Assembly (NCBI RefSeq): GCF_038070105.1
Contig: NZ_JBBPBZ010000001.1
Coordinates: 295,680-359,679 of the forward strand
DNA from: Methylocystis sp. IM3
Lineage (GTDB): Bacteria > Pseudomonadota > Alphaproteobacteria > Rhizobiales > Beijerinckiaceae
Direction: 5' to 3'
DNA length: 64,000 nt
Below are positions 28,149 to 37,138 of the stretch, piece by piece; positions within the stretch are counted from its first letter, which is position 1, and each line of letters begins with the position of its first letter. Below the pieces are notes generated by a model, which searched no databases, had not been told where the DNA came from, and saw only the letters and a list, made by a program, of their open reading frames with translations. The translations under genes and the position numbers were made by a program.

Positions 28149-28329
28149 GCGTTTCGTCCCATCAGATTGGAATGCCCGATTGTGTATTATTCCGCCCCGA
28201 GCGCAGCCGCGACAACCCGGGCATCGCGTTATGGTAGACTTAGGGCGATCACCAAAAAGCTGCCACGCAAAACCAGCGCGTTCTATGGCAACGCGGGCAG
28301 AACCTTTTCCTCGAACTTACGGAGCGCGA

Positions 28330-28580
28330 GCTCAGATCAAAGCCACTGACGTTTTCATTCTGCTGTCCTCTGAGACACAACTGCCGAGGAAAACCGTCTT
28401 TGTTCCTTCAGGTTAGCGCAGCCAGCTTCCCTGGCGCCTTCACACCACTGGGCGGGGCAGCCAAGAGAAGGGCTACGACGGGCGCACTATCATGCGGGAC
28501 GCCTGGAACCGCGTCCGTGGCGCGAAGCGCCTCGGCAGCGCGCGCTGCTTGCCTACGGCATAGCAGGCAACGAACATAAC
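28330..28580 (+). repeat. Dispersed repeat, copy 1 (partner at 47591-47830)
   Basis: About 240 bp is clearly similar to 47591-47830 in the same orientation. On the minus strand it begins with the first codons of the secreted glycine-zipper gene found whole at 47371-47610 (MKTSVAL), here followed at once by a stop codon. Its plus strand carries an open frame in both copies ending in GRTIM-DA-RVR-AKRLGSARCL. Substitutions do not clearly favour coding, so I do not call a gene. Confidence 0.6.
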
Positions 28581-28630
28581 GCGAGCAAGCTACGCCGGGT
28601 CTCTACGGACCTTCCGGCGTGCGCGGGGAC

Positions 28631-28652
28631 GTCCCTTGTCTTTTTGAGGGAT
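28631..28652 (+). promoter_or_regulatory. Small hairpin upstream of the 39-residue peptide gene, copy 1
   Basis: TCCCTT, GTCTTTTT loop, GAGGGA. It lies 46 nt before the peptide's ATG. The copy at 48651-48672 has the outer T-A pair replaced by C-G, a compensatory change that supports an RNA stem under selection. The function is unknown, with translational control the likeliest. Confidence 0.45.
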
Positions 28653-28698
28653 TCTATCATGTGATATTTTGACGGGGGGCCGAGGGAACCCTTCAACC

Positions 28699-28818
28699 AT
28701 GCATCCCTTCGGCCAGATCATATTGAACGCCATGGGCGTAGCTATCGTTATGCTGTTCGGTCTCAGGATAGCAAAGGTGTTAATTGCGGTCGCCGCAGCG
28801 GCGTTCGCCACCAACTAG
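28699..28818 (+). CDS. 39-residue membrane peptide, copy 1
   Basis: This small gene is below normal calling length. The peptide begins MHPFGQIILNAMGVAIVMLF and ends AVAAAAFATN, with one hydrophobic helix over most of its length and a central Arg/Lys. A paralogue of identical length is at 48717-48836. Between the two, five residues differ conservatively while about nine codons differ silently, the signature of a translated gene under purifying selection. A purine-rich ribosome site (GAGGGAA) precedes the ATG. The function is unknown. It may be a single-pass regulator of a membrane complex. Confidence 0.65.
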   Translation: MHPFGQIILNAMGVAIVMLFGLRIAKVLIAVAAAAFATN

Positions 28819-28856
28819 CGAAGCTATCTGCTAACCGACTTTGCTCGCCGTCGGCC

Positions 28857-29798
28857 GTGCCGCGCGAGGAAATGGCGCACCGGAACGGGATACTTAGCGC
28901 TGCAAGTCTTATGGTCGGGGCCCCGGCGGCGGAAGACGCCGTCAGACGGGCTCAGGCGCTGCCGCGACTCGCCATCGGGCTTCATGTCGTCCTGGTGGAT
29001 GGGGTCCCGACGCTTCCGCCCCACGAAATCCCAGATCTGGTCGACGAAAGAGGCCAGCTTCGCAACGATCTCGCGAAGCTCGGCCTTGACATCGCTTTCC
29101 GGCCGAAGGTGCGATCGCAGTTGAGACAGGAGATCCGAGCGCAGTTTGAGGCCTTTACCGCGAGCGGCATGGCGCTCAGCCACGTCGATGTTCACAAGCA
29201 CTATCACCTGCATCCAGACGTAGCCGCCGACATCATTTCGATTGGGCGAGAGTTTGGCATGCGATCGCTGCGGGCGCCATCCGAACCGCGGAGCGTTCTC
29301 GAGGCAATCGACAAACAGGACATTCGTTCGTCCTGGATGCTCGCTCCCTCGGTGGCGTTTTTGAAGCGACAGGCGCGTCGGGCAGGGCTAATGACCGCTG
29401 ACGCCGTCTTCGGCTGGGCGTGGTCTGGCGCCTTGAACGAAAGGCGCATGATTGGGCTTCTCTCTCAGATCCCGAGACCGGCGTTGACCGAGATATATTG
29501 CCATCCTGCAATAAGGGATGATTTCCGAGGACACGCGCGGGGGTACGGCTATCGAATCGAACTCGACGCCCTTTTGTCGGCCAGGGTGGCGGCGGCGCTC
29601 GGAGAAAGCGGCTTTACGCTATGCACATACAACGACGTTTGCAGGCCGGACACACAGGGGCGCCATTCTGTACCTGACACGCTAACGCGGTCACGCTACT
29701 CTTTATGGCATCAAATCGAGGCCCCAGACTGGTCCGAAGTCGCCATCGCGCCAGTAGGCGGCGCCAAGGATGAGAGCAGAAGTTTTGGATGCTGCTGA
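28857..29798 (+). pseudogene. Truncated hpnK/YdjC-type carbohydrate deacetylase, old copy
   Basis: From about 28869 the product matches the protein at 62644-63534 (EMAHRNGILSAASLMVGAPA, SHVDVHKHYHLHP) over most of its length. The first 22 residues are missing, including the ITADDFG motif with the metal-binding aspartates. The sequence before the junction belongs to the small-peptide repeat. The C-terminus also diverges after about residue 255. Without the ADD motif the enzyme cannot be active in the normal way, so it is probably a decaying duplicate. Confidence 0.8.
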
Positions 29799-29848
29799 TC
29801 GAATGAGAGCGAGGCTAATCGGCGAGATCGATCCCTGGAAACATTCAT

Positions 29849-31138
29849 TCATTCACCCTCAGATTGCTCTTGCTTTTTGGTGACATTTCCTTCCTGCGCA
29901 GGGAGCGGGGAAAACTGGTAATTCGCCAATGGGACTGTCAGGCAGACGCTTTGGGCTGGCAGCACCTCCCGCCAGTCTTTAATCAGTTGCTTATAGGCCT
30001 TTCCGACGGCTCGAGGTTTGCGTTCGAGGTCATAGAGGCCAAGAGGGTTGGTGCGTCCATGGTCCTCACGCAAAGCAATGTCCCAGTCAACCTGATCTGT
30101 TAGGGAATACCATGTGAAGCCGACCACCGGCATCCCGCTATTGCGAACTCTGAGAACATTCGCCCATTCTTTGCGGAGCCAACGAACCGCCTCATCGCCT
30201 TGCGGCCCCTCCCACGTGTTTGTCTCCGTATGCATGACTGGCAGACGGTAGCGTTCATAATATTGGCGGGTGATTTCGTTATAGCCGAAGATCTCACCGG
30301 AAGATGCGGTTCTCCCGTCTGCATCGACGTTATGTTCGCTCGTCTCGTAATAGTCATTTCCCATGATGCAATGACTTTTCAGATGCTCGCTCATGAAAAA
30401 ATCATATTCCCGAGGCGTCATGCCATTGTCCATAAGGAACCGGTACATTTCCGAGTTGACGCGCCGGCCGTAATTCAGGTCTAGAGAAAGGAACCGACGC
30501 TCGTTTAAAATCTCGGCAGGCCCGATCGCTTTTGGATTATTGGCATGAAAATATTCCGAGGACTCGCTTTGGACGAAAATTGCATCTGGTCGAATGGTCA
30601 AGATCTCGTGCATCGCGAGGATATTCGCTTTGACCATGTGCTTCAGCGCGGTTACAAATCCGATATCGCTTCGCAACTGTTCGTTCCACCAGCCGTAGGC
30701 GGCCGAAAAGGTTGCGCAGACGTACATCTCATTTACCGGCGTATAAAGCTGCACCCAAGGAAATCGTTCCGCAAATGCTCTCGCATACGATGCAAAGAGT
30801 CTGGGGAAGTCAGGGTTTTGAAAATTCCCGATCCAGTCCGGTACGCCGAAATGACACAAATCGACGATAGGGACTATTCTCCGCGCCTTGATGTCGCCGA
30901 ATGCCAAATCGGTAAAATCCCAATCGAAGTGGTTCGGTCCCAGAAAGGTCTTATAGAGTGGCGGCCCATAGCGAAGGGTCCGGATCGTCAGGTCCTCTTG
31001 AACGAGAGCAAAATCCTCACGCCAGAAGTCGTAGTGTCTGCACGTCGCCATCTCATCGATACGCTTGCGGCCATTTTCGATGGTCGGGCTGCTGTTTTCT
31101 ATACCCGTGCTAAACATGAATCGCGACACTCGCCCCAC
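29849..31138 (-). CDS. GH1-like glycoside hydrolase, copy A
   Basis: 429 residues with a clan GH-A barrel pattern. The acid/base Glu is in LYTPVNEMYV (E137) and the nucleophile Glu in VMHTETNTWEG (E305), the places of the NEP and TENG motifs of family 1. The motifs are divergent, and DWDFTDLAF, CHFGVPDWIG and GFTWYSLTDQVDWD fit the family. There is no signal peptide, so it is probably cytoplasmic. It is close to copy B (61027-62322) along its full length and has stayed open while its hpnK and mgtC neighbours decayed. The substrate is unknown. Confidence 0.8.
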   Translation of the reverse strand: MGRVSRFMFSTGIENSSPTIENGRKRIDEMATCRHYDFWREDFALVQEDLTIRTLRYGPPLYKTFLGPNHFDWDFTDLAFGDIKARRIVPIVDLCHFGVPDWIGNFQNPDFPRLFASYARAFAERFPWVQLYTPVNEMYVCATFSAAYGWWNEQLRSDIGFVTALKHMVKANILAMHEILTIRPDAIFVQSESSEYFHANNPKAIGPAEILNERRFLSLDLNYGRRVNSEMYRFLMDNGMTPREYDFFMSEHLKSHCIMGNDYYETSEHNVDADGRTASSGEIFGYNEITRQYYERYRLPVMHTETNTWEGPQGDEAVRWLRKEWANVLRVRNSGMPVVGFTWYSLTDQVDWDIALREDHGRTNPLGLYDLERKPRAVGKAYKQLIKDWREVLPAQSVCLTVPLANYQFSPLPAQEGNVTKKQEQSEGE

Positions 31139-31498
31139 TCCGCGATAGGCCCTCGTACAGAATTACCTATGAAGCGCCAGCCCGATTTACAGGTGTTGGC
31201 GGAGAACTTCGCTTGTCGACGAAGGTTATTTTTTATTCTGTCTGTGCTCGTTCGGAAACGCTAAATGTGTTGCGAGGTTGCTAACAACACCCCCGTTCCC
31301 CTGGGGAGGGTCATATCTGACCCGGCGGTTTATGGGACGAGGGCTGCCGCCATGAGGAGGTAAATGCGATCCCGTACCAAGCGTCACTGCTGGATCCGGA
31401 ATCGTCTGGAGGGCGAGGGTTCCGTTGCTTTCAGAACAACAAGAGATGCCCGCGCTCCTGAGCGGCAGCGCGGGCAGTCGGCCAAGTTTCGGTGATCA
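31139..31498. other. Intergenic region, nothing recognised
   Basis: 360 bp between the GH1-like gene and the six-TM gene's stop codon. It probably contains the promoter of the GH1-like gene. No gene or clear repeat was found. Confidence 0.4.
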
Positions 31499-32164
31499 TC
31501 ACGCCGAACGCATGAAGCCAAGGACGGTCGCGGCAAGGCCGCCGCCCGTTAATACGATCGTGGAGCCAAGAGCCAGCAACGCGACCAGATTCAGGGTAAG
31601 ATCGGCTTCCCCCGCCACTGCGAGAACCCCAAGAACGATCGCGGTTAGCCCGGCCAGTGCTTGCATGCCCGCCGAACCTGAGGCAATCTCACTCGCGAGA
31701 ATCTCGCTGCCGCTATACTGACCCTCGCTCTTTACCGACCGCCTCAGCATGTAGAGGCGCCAGACAGCATTGCTGCTCAACACCAAAGCGGTGCCAAAAA
31801 CAATTGTCGCAATCGGCGTCAACACTGTCGGGTTGATCCCTAGCAGAGCAAGGACGCCGAGGACAATGCCGGCGGCGCCGCCCATGAACACGGCGGTCAG
31901 GCTAGTGGCGCCGAATTCGTCAACTGTATCTGCCTTCGACTCGGACGGGAAGACGATTTGAGCAAACTCCGACACCATCGTGCCGCCTTGGATTAGAAGC
32001 GCGACGCCGAACACGATGGTTGCGATCGCCACCATCAACTGCACATGAACGCCTGCCAAGCCGACGATAGTGAGCACGATAGTGGCTATTCCGCCGATTG
32101 CGTCAATCAGACCGCCGTAGGCGGCGCTTTCGCGATAAGTGGCCTCTCGTGACATCAGCGACAT
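31499..32164 (-). CDS. Six-TM membrane protein with three helical-hairpin repeats, module copy A
   Basis: 221 residues almost entirely hydrophobic. The sequence falls into three similar two-helix units: GGIATIVLTIVGLAGV, then IATIVFGVALLIQGG; GIVLGVLALLGINP, then IATIVFGTALVLSSN; and LTAIVLGVLAVAGE, then ALLALGSTIVLTGGG. The architecture recalls DUF308/HdeD acid-resistance proteins, though assignment to that family is inference. Four paralogues occur in the window (38471, 39179, 39891 and 60197). It lies upstream of, and in the same direction as, the GH1-like gene. Confidence 0.75.
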   Translation of the reverse strand: MSLMSREATYRESAAYGGLIDAIGGIATIVLTIVGLAGVHVQLMVAIATIVFGVALLIQGGTMVSEFAQIVFPSESKADTVDEFGATSLTAVFMGGAAGIVLGVLALLGINPTVLTPIATIVFGTALVLSSNAVWRLYMLRRSVKSEGQYSGSEILASEIASGSAGMQALAGLTAIVLGVLAVAGEADLTLNLVALLALGSTIVLTGGGLAATVLGFMRSA

Positions 32165-32459
32165 TCGGATCTCCTATTATGCGTGGCCCCCGTTGCTTGC
32201 TCAATTAGAGGTGAATCAAAATCAACAAGTCCCACGTCGGGCCAACGACGTAGGGATCTCGAAAATTGTTCGCGAAGCGGTTGTATGCCTGCTTCAGAAA
32301 ACAGATGGTAAACTGTTTGAAGCACAAGCCTACAAGACGTCGATTTCAGGAGAGTCGTTGGCGTCAAGGATCCGTTCACCGAATCCTCGATCCGATGCGA
32401 CGAATTGCCTCGAAAATAGGGGACTATGAACCACAAGCGGATTCAAGGGAGGGGCAGCG

Positions 32460-32604
32460 ATGCCGATGATCCTAAATCTCCATTGGACGGACGTGGTTCT
32501 CCGCTTGCTCATCACAGTCCTTGCCAGCCTGCTGCTTGGTTTCAACCTAAGCAACACGGGAAGGCAGCTGCAATGAGCACGACGCTTCTGGTCAGCCTAG
32601 CTGT
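32460..32604 (+). pseudogene. mgtC fragment
   Basis: The start MPMILNLHWTDVVLRLLITV is near-identical to the MgtC protein at 59334-60008. A one-base deletion near 32555 shifts the frame (MSTTLLVSLAV continues in another frame). Homology ends near 32604, where IS481/IS630 debris begins. A good ribosome site (GGAGGGG) remains. This is the fourth gene of the decayed inverted module. Confidence 0.85.
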
Positions 32605-32681
32605 GGTCTCTGAGGAGGGTTCACCCGAGCTGAAGGCTTGAGAGTCGTGGTTGCCACACGATGCACTCGGGACTTCTTCGG

Positions 32682-32763
32682 ATGAACAACCCCCATAAGA
32701 ATGCGCGAATGACGCCGCTTGGTCGAGCGGAAATGGTTCGGCGGATGCAGGAAGGCCAACATA
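32682..32763 (+). pseudogene. IS481-family transposase N-terminal fragment
   Basis: The frame starting at 32682 reads MNNPHKNARMTPLGRAEMVR, the typical start of IS481 transposases. It is cut after about 27 codons by the IS630 remnant whose inverted repeat begins at 32764. Confidence 0.65.
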
Positions 32764-33651
32764 AGAGTGTCCCGACTCTTAATTGGCGACCAATAACTCA
32801 TGAGGCTTCTGCTTTCCTGAGAGCCTTGCGGGCGCGGCTGACTTTTTCGAGGGATGGCCTCGCTTTTTGCGGTCCATTTATAGGGCTGGGGATTGGCGTT
32901 GCGTTCGGCGAGATAGGCGTTGATGTCGTCAACCAGCTTCTTTACCGAGGCAAAGCTGCCCGATCGGATGACATCCTCGGTCAGATCGACGAAGAACCGT
33001 TCTACCAAATTGAGCCACGATGATGATGTCGGGGTGAAGTGCATATCGAAGCGCGGGCGCTTGGCGAGCCATGTCTTCACCTTTGGATGCTTGTGGGTCG
33101 CGTAGTTGTCAGCGATCAGGTGCAATTCGAAGCTCTTTGGTGTCTCCCGGTCTATCTGCTTGAGAAAGCGCAACCATTCGACATGCGTGTGGCGTTGCTC
33201 GGTGCCTGCAGATAGTCGAGCGCCGCGAACAGCGTGGTTGTGCCGTGGCGTCTATAGCCATGCGTGATAGTGCGCGGATGGCCGGGACCGAGCGGCAAAC
33301 TGGGTTGTGAGCGCTCCAGCGCTTGGCATTGGCTTTTCTCGTCACAACACAGCACCAGTGCATTCGTCGGCGGTTCGAGATAGAGGCCGATCACGTCCCA
33401 GAACTTCTTCTCGAAGTCCGTGTCGGTCGACAGCTTGAACGTCCTGGTGACGTGCGGCTTCAAGTCGTTCTTCGTCCAGATGCGCTGCACTGTGCTATGG
33501 GAGACGCCGGCATGGCGGCCATGCTGCGCACGCTCCAGCGTTTGCGTCCCTTCGGCGGCTGCGTGACTTGATTGGTCGTGCCATCTCAGTAAGACTTCCG
33601 GCAAATCACTCGCAGGACAATAATAGTCGATATTTCAGAGACGGGACACTC
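32764..33651 (-). pseudogene. IS630-family element, internally deleted and frameshifted
   Basis: AGAGTGTCCCG at the left end and CGGGACACTC at the right end are inverted, flanked by TA at 32762-32763 and 33652-33653, the IS630 target. The minus-strand transposase is in two frames: [20 protein letters not shown] and [18 protein letters not shown] first, then HLIADNYATHKHPKVKTWLA and FTPTSSSWLNLVERFFVDL after a shift near 33165. The N-terminal DNA-binding part is missing. It is inactive and is inserted in the IS481 fragment. Confidence 0.8.
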
Positions 33652-33765
33652 TAGAAGTGGCGATAGGTCTGGCCTAGCCTTTCTCCTAGAATGGCGAAAG
33701 GAAGCGCCTATGATTCCCGCATCGTCCAGAAATGACCTTTTCACTGGGGCACCGTTCTCGTCGCA

Positions 33766-34146
33766 ATGTTGCTTGTCTTTATCGGAGACGTGCGACGGAT
33801 CATGAACGCGGACGCGAGCGCGCTGATGGTGCTGACGGTCCTGGCCTTGGGCACGTTCACCGCGGGCCTGAATGGCGTGTGGCGAATGTGTCTAATCGGC
33901 GCCCCTCTGGCGCTGGGCGTCCCCCTCATCGCCTGGATCGACGAGGCGACGTTGCTCTATATTATATTGTTGCTGGCGGTGGCCCTAATCGTATATCCGA
34001 CGATGCTTTTGGTCAACCGCACGCGAACGGCCAAAAAAAAGCGGGCTGACAGGGTCGCGACGCGCGGTGCGTCGCCCGAGCTCGAAGATGGATGCGGCCT
34101 CGCTGGGATGCCCGTTGCCTCGATTTTCCTCTTGACGTCGCGATGA
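33766..34146 (+). CDS. Small hypothetical membrane protein
   Basis: 126 residues with three hydrophobic segments (about 17-35, 40-58 and 61-83) followed by a basic stretch (RTRTAKKKRADR) and a soluble tail. There is no clear ribosome site before the ATG, and I recognise no family. It stands isolated between IS remnants. It could be genuine or a fragment of a former membrane gene. Confidence 0.4.
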   Translation: MLLVFIGDVRRIMNADASALMVLTVLALGTFTAGLNGVWRMCLIGAPLALGVPLIAWIDEATLLYIILLLAVALIVYPTMLLVNRTRTAKKKRADRVATRGASPELEDGCGLAGMPVASIFLLTSR

Positions 34147-34310
34147 TAAGAATCGTTGATAAGCTAAGTGCGCGCTTCGCCTCTTTTCGTCGGGTTTTGG
34201 TGTGGCGCCATTGGTCGCCTCATGGGTGGATCTTCCTTTATTTCGTATAACGAGTATGGTTTTTGGAGTTCATCGCTATTCCCCTTCTTCCACAACTCGG
34301 TTGGGGAATG

Positions 34311-34349
34311 AAAAGCCGTCCGGTTACCCCGTAGCTGGGCGGCTTTTTT
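34311..34349. terminator. Rho-independent terminator
   Basis: AAAAGCCG (34311-34318) pairs with CGGCTTTT (34340-34347), closed by a GC-rich interior, with T6 at 34344-34349 on the plus strand. The A-run on the other side makes it potentially bidirectional, serving the minus-strand recombinase remnant too. Confidence 0.7.
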
Positions 34350-34367
34350 GTTTCTGTTGAGTTAGTT

Positions 34368-34601
34368 TCATTCCGGTTTGGTCCGGCGCGCCACTGTCCC
34401 GCTCGCCGACCGGCCGAGATCATCGTCTATAATTTCGACATCGACGAAGCCGCGCTGGCGGGCGACATCGACCAGATCATACTGGCGCCGCTTGCCCTCC
34501 AGGCTGCTCATGACCTGAGATTGCGTCGACTGACGCACATACATGACGGCCTTCCTCTTGAGGACGGCTGCCGGAATCAGCTCACCGCTCGTCATCTTCA
34601 A
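34368..34601 (-). pseudogene. Large serine recombinase, N-terminal fragment
   Basis: 77 residues with the resolvase start AVMYVRQSTQSQVMSSLEGK (catalytic Ser in the RQST motif) and VEIIDDDLGRSASGT. The frame then ends after TVARRTKPE, where a full recombinase would continue for several hundred residues. It is a truncated remnant of a mobile unit. Confidence 0.8.
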
Positions 34602-35056
34602 GCTCCGCGACGCTGAGACCCGCGGCCTGCATGAGGATTTGTGCGAGTGTCGTGGCGACTTTGTCCCGTTCGGGGGATTGCAGGCCGTCCAACTTGTTGT
34701 CTTCCAATGACAAACTCATCTGCCGGCCCATTGCTGCCGACGGCGTCTCGAGAGACTACATTGTTTTCCTCCGGAACGATTGCGACATCGCTCCGGGAGT
34801 CTGCGGCCTTGACCGCGCCTTTCAACCGACGTTGCAGCTCAACGAGCGCGGCCACGTCAACGCGCGGCGCTCCGATCACCATGCCGGCGCAAACCACGGG
34901 ATCAAGCATCCAGCCGGCGATAGATATCACGACGCCGCTCGGCCCTCGTGCTTGAAGGAATAAGCCAGTTGCGCGCTGCTCAACCCGACGAACCAAAACC
35001 TTGCTGCCACAATATGGATGAAAATCGGTAGTGGACTTCCAATTGCTGACCGACAT
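34598..35056 (-). CDS. Recombinase-associated small protein (DUF5372-like)
   Basis: 152 residues beginning MSVSNWKSTTDFHPYCGSKV with a later GVVISIAGWMLDPVVCAG. The TDFHP...G start and AGWM-D segment resemble small proteins found just upstream of serine recombinases in rhizobial IS-like units, and it overlaps the recombinase fragment by 4 nt. The family assignment is by memory and moderate. Because the partner is truncated, this is probably a leftover. Confidence 0.45.
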   Translation of the reverse strand: MSVSNWKSTTDFHPYCGSKVLVRRVEQRATGLFLQARGPSGVVISIAGWMLDPVVCAGMVIGAPRVDVAALVELQRRLKGAVKAADSRSDVAIVPEENNVVSRDAVGSNGPADEFVIGRQQVGRPAIPRTGQSRHDTRTNPHAGRGSQRRGA

Positions 35057-35074
35057 GGGCAGAATGAACGGGTG

Positions 35075-35290
35075 ATGGCCCTCGGGCGCAAGAACTACCT
35101 CTTCGCCGGCTCCGATGAAGGCGGCCGCCGCGCCGCAATCATCTACACACTCATCGAAACCGCGCGCCTCAACGACATCGACCCGGAAGCCTGGCTCGCC
35201 GACGTCATCGCCGATCACCCAATCAACCGGATCGATGATCTGCCGCCGTGGAAATTGGTGCGCGCGGCTACGAAAGCCATCGCCGCATAG
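35075..35290 (+). pseudogene. IS66 transposase (TnpC) C-terminal fragment
   Basis: ALGRKNYLFAGSDEGGRRAA, then YTLIETARLNDIDPEAWLAD and DHPINRIDDLPPW, match the C-terminal end of IS66 transposases. Nothing of the N-terminal domains is present. Confidence 0.85.
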
Positions 35291-35408
35291 CGATCCGTGG
35301 TCATCAGATCACGCTTACTCTGTTCATGCGTCAAGTCGATATCCTCGTGGAGTGCACCCTGTTTTGACCGGACAGGCGGCATAGCCGATAAGGCATAGGC
35401 GTAAGCCT

Positions 35409-36065
35409 ATGAATGCGACTATGAGCAACGCCCCGGACACCTCCACCGCACGCGTAGAAGTGATCACTGCAATTCAGCGGCGTCGACGCTGTTCAGCCGC
35501 CGAGAAAGTCCGTCTCGTCGAGGAAGCCTCGCGCCCCGGGATGAGCGTATCTTTCGTCGCGCGCCGGGCTGGGATCGTGCCCTCGCAGCTTTTCGCCTGG
35601 AAGCGCCGCATGGCCGAAGGCGGCCAGACCGCCGTGGGGGCGGACGAGGATGTCGTCGGCGCGCCTCGAAGCTTCGCGACCTCGAGAAGAACGTCCGCGA
35701 GCTGGAGCGGTTACTCGGCAAAAAGACGATGGAGGTCGAAATCCTTCGGGAGGCCCTCGACGCGGCGCGCACAAAAAAATCGATCTTGCGGCTCGTGTCG
35801 TAGAACGAGGAGACTTCCCGATGAGCGCCGTCGCCAGAATCCTAGGCGTCGCGCGCTCCAATCTCGCCGAACGCAAGAAGAGCCGGACGAAGCCTCGCGG
35901 ACGATACCGCAAAGAGGAGGATGCGGCGCTTTTGCCACTGATCCGCGCTCTCGTCGACGAGCGCCCGAGCTAAGGTTATCGGCGCATTTGCGCGTGCTGG
36001 CGAACCCGCCGGCCGCGCGCCGACGGCAATCCGCTGATCAACATGAAACGCGTTCTGCCGGAGAG
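35409..36065 (+). pseudogene. IS3-family element remnant (orfA frameshifted, orfB truncated)
   Basis: OrfA opens with an HTH region (RRRCSAAEKVRLVEEASRPG, VARRAGIVPSQLFAWKRRMA). It shifts frame near 35660, where LEKNVRELERLLGKKTMEVE (the leucine zipper) continues to a stop near 35803. An orfB start, MSAVARILGVARSNLAERKK, follows at 35821 and decays by 36065 after remnants of the YGYRRI box. The catalytic domain is absent. Confidence 0.75.
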
Positions 36066-36074
36066 ACATCGGAC

Positions 36075-37138
36075 TCATCCTCCCGGCGTATCGTCGCGCA
36101 ACACGGCGATCGAGGTCTTGATGGTCAGGGCCAAGGGAGCCGCGAGGATAATCCCCGGAACGCCAAAAAGCGTTCCACCCACCAGGAAACAGAAAATAAT
36201 CACCACCGGACTGAGCGTCGCGGCGGCGCCGAGCACCAATGGGCCAAGCAGCTGGTCGATCGTCAGTCGCAGGAAAATCACATAGACGGCATAGGCGACC
36301 ACGGGGCCAAGTCCTGTTGCGTTTTGGATGGCGACAAGACCGCCGATGAGCGCCGATGCGCCCGGCCCTAGGACGGGGATCATCTCGAGGAAACCAGTGA
36401 GCAAGACGAGAAAGAGGGCGTGCCTCAAGCCGAGCACGAGTCCGAGTCCGACGTAAGCGGCGAGTGTCGTAAAAGCGACGACAATAAGGACGCCAAGGAC
36501 ATACCTCCAGAGCAACGGCCCAAGCCGGGACCAGACTCGCTCGATCATCAGTCGCTTCTCCGGCGGCGCGAGCCAGAGAACGCCCCGCACGATTTCCGGC
36601 CCTTGCGCCAGCAGGTAAAATAAGAGCACCAGGACGAGAATTCCTCCGAAAAGGGCGGCGAAGCTCATTGTGGCCAATTCAGTGCGCGGCCGGTTTGGCC
36701 AACCCAGTCGCGCAGACTGCTCGTCGCGGACTCTGCAATCTGCGCCGCATCCATGTTTTCTCCCAAAATCACCACCGTCCGGTCGTCGACAAGGCTATGC
36801 GCGAGACTCTCCAGTATCGACCGCAGGTCGGTAACGAGGCGCCCGAGCTCGCGCCAAAGCGGCGGAAAGCCCAGCCACCCTGCCGCAAACACGATCGCCA
36901 AAAGCGCAACGAAGACGGCGACCGCCGCTCGGAGCCTCGAGAACCCAAATGTGGAGGAAATCCAGTCGACAAACGGATTGCAGAGATAGGCCAACAGGCC
37001 AGCGAGGACGAAAGGCAGAAGCGCCCATCGCAACTCATGGAAGACAATCACAGAAATTGCAAAGGCAACGATGAACGCCGCGCCGCTCGCATTCCCTTGC
37101 GCCGGGAGTCCAAAAAGCCCGCTTCTTTTCTGTGTCAT
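36075..37138 (-). pseudogene. AI-2E-family (PerM-like) permease split by a frameshift
   Basis: The first frame, from the ATG at 37138, encodes 157 residues with two N-terminal helices and the periplasmic-type segment, and stops at 36665. The second frame (36677 to 36075, 200 residues) continues with the remaining helices (FLEMIPVLGPGASALIGGLV is the AI-2E signature). Together they equal one normal 357-residue permease, and the frames overlap by 13 nt with a -1 offset. The start overlaps the glycosyltransferase stop as ATGA. It is either a recent single-base mutation, a sequencing error or a true split gene. The substrate is unknown. Confidence 0.75.

Noticed and set aside
28480..28565. Possible conserved peptide ending AKRLGSARCL in both dispersed repeats
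   Set aside because: Changes between the copies are mostly non-synonymous and the frames start differently, so coding is not supported.
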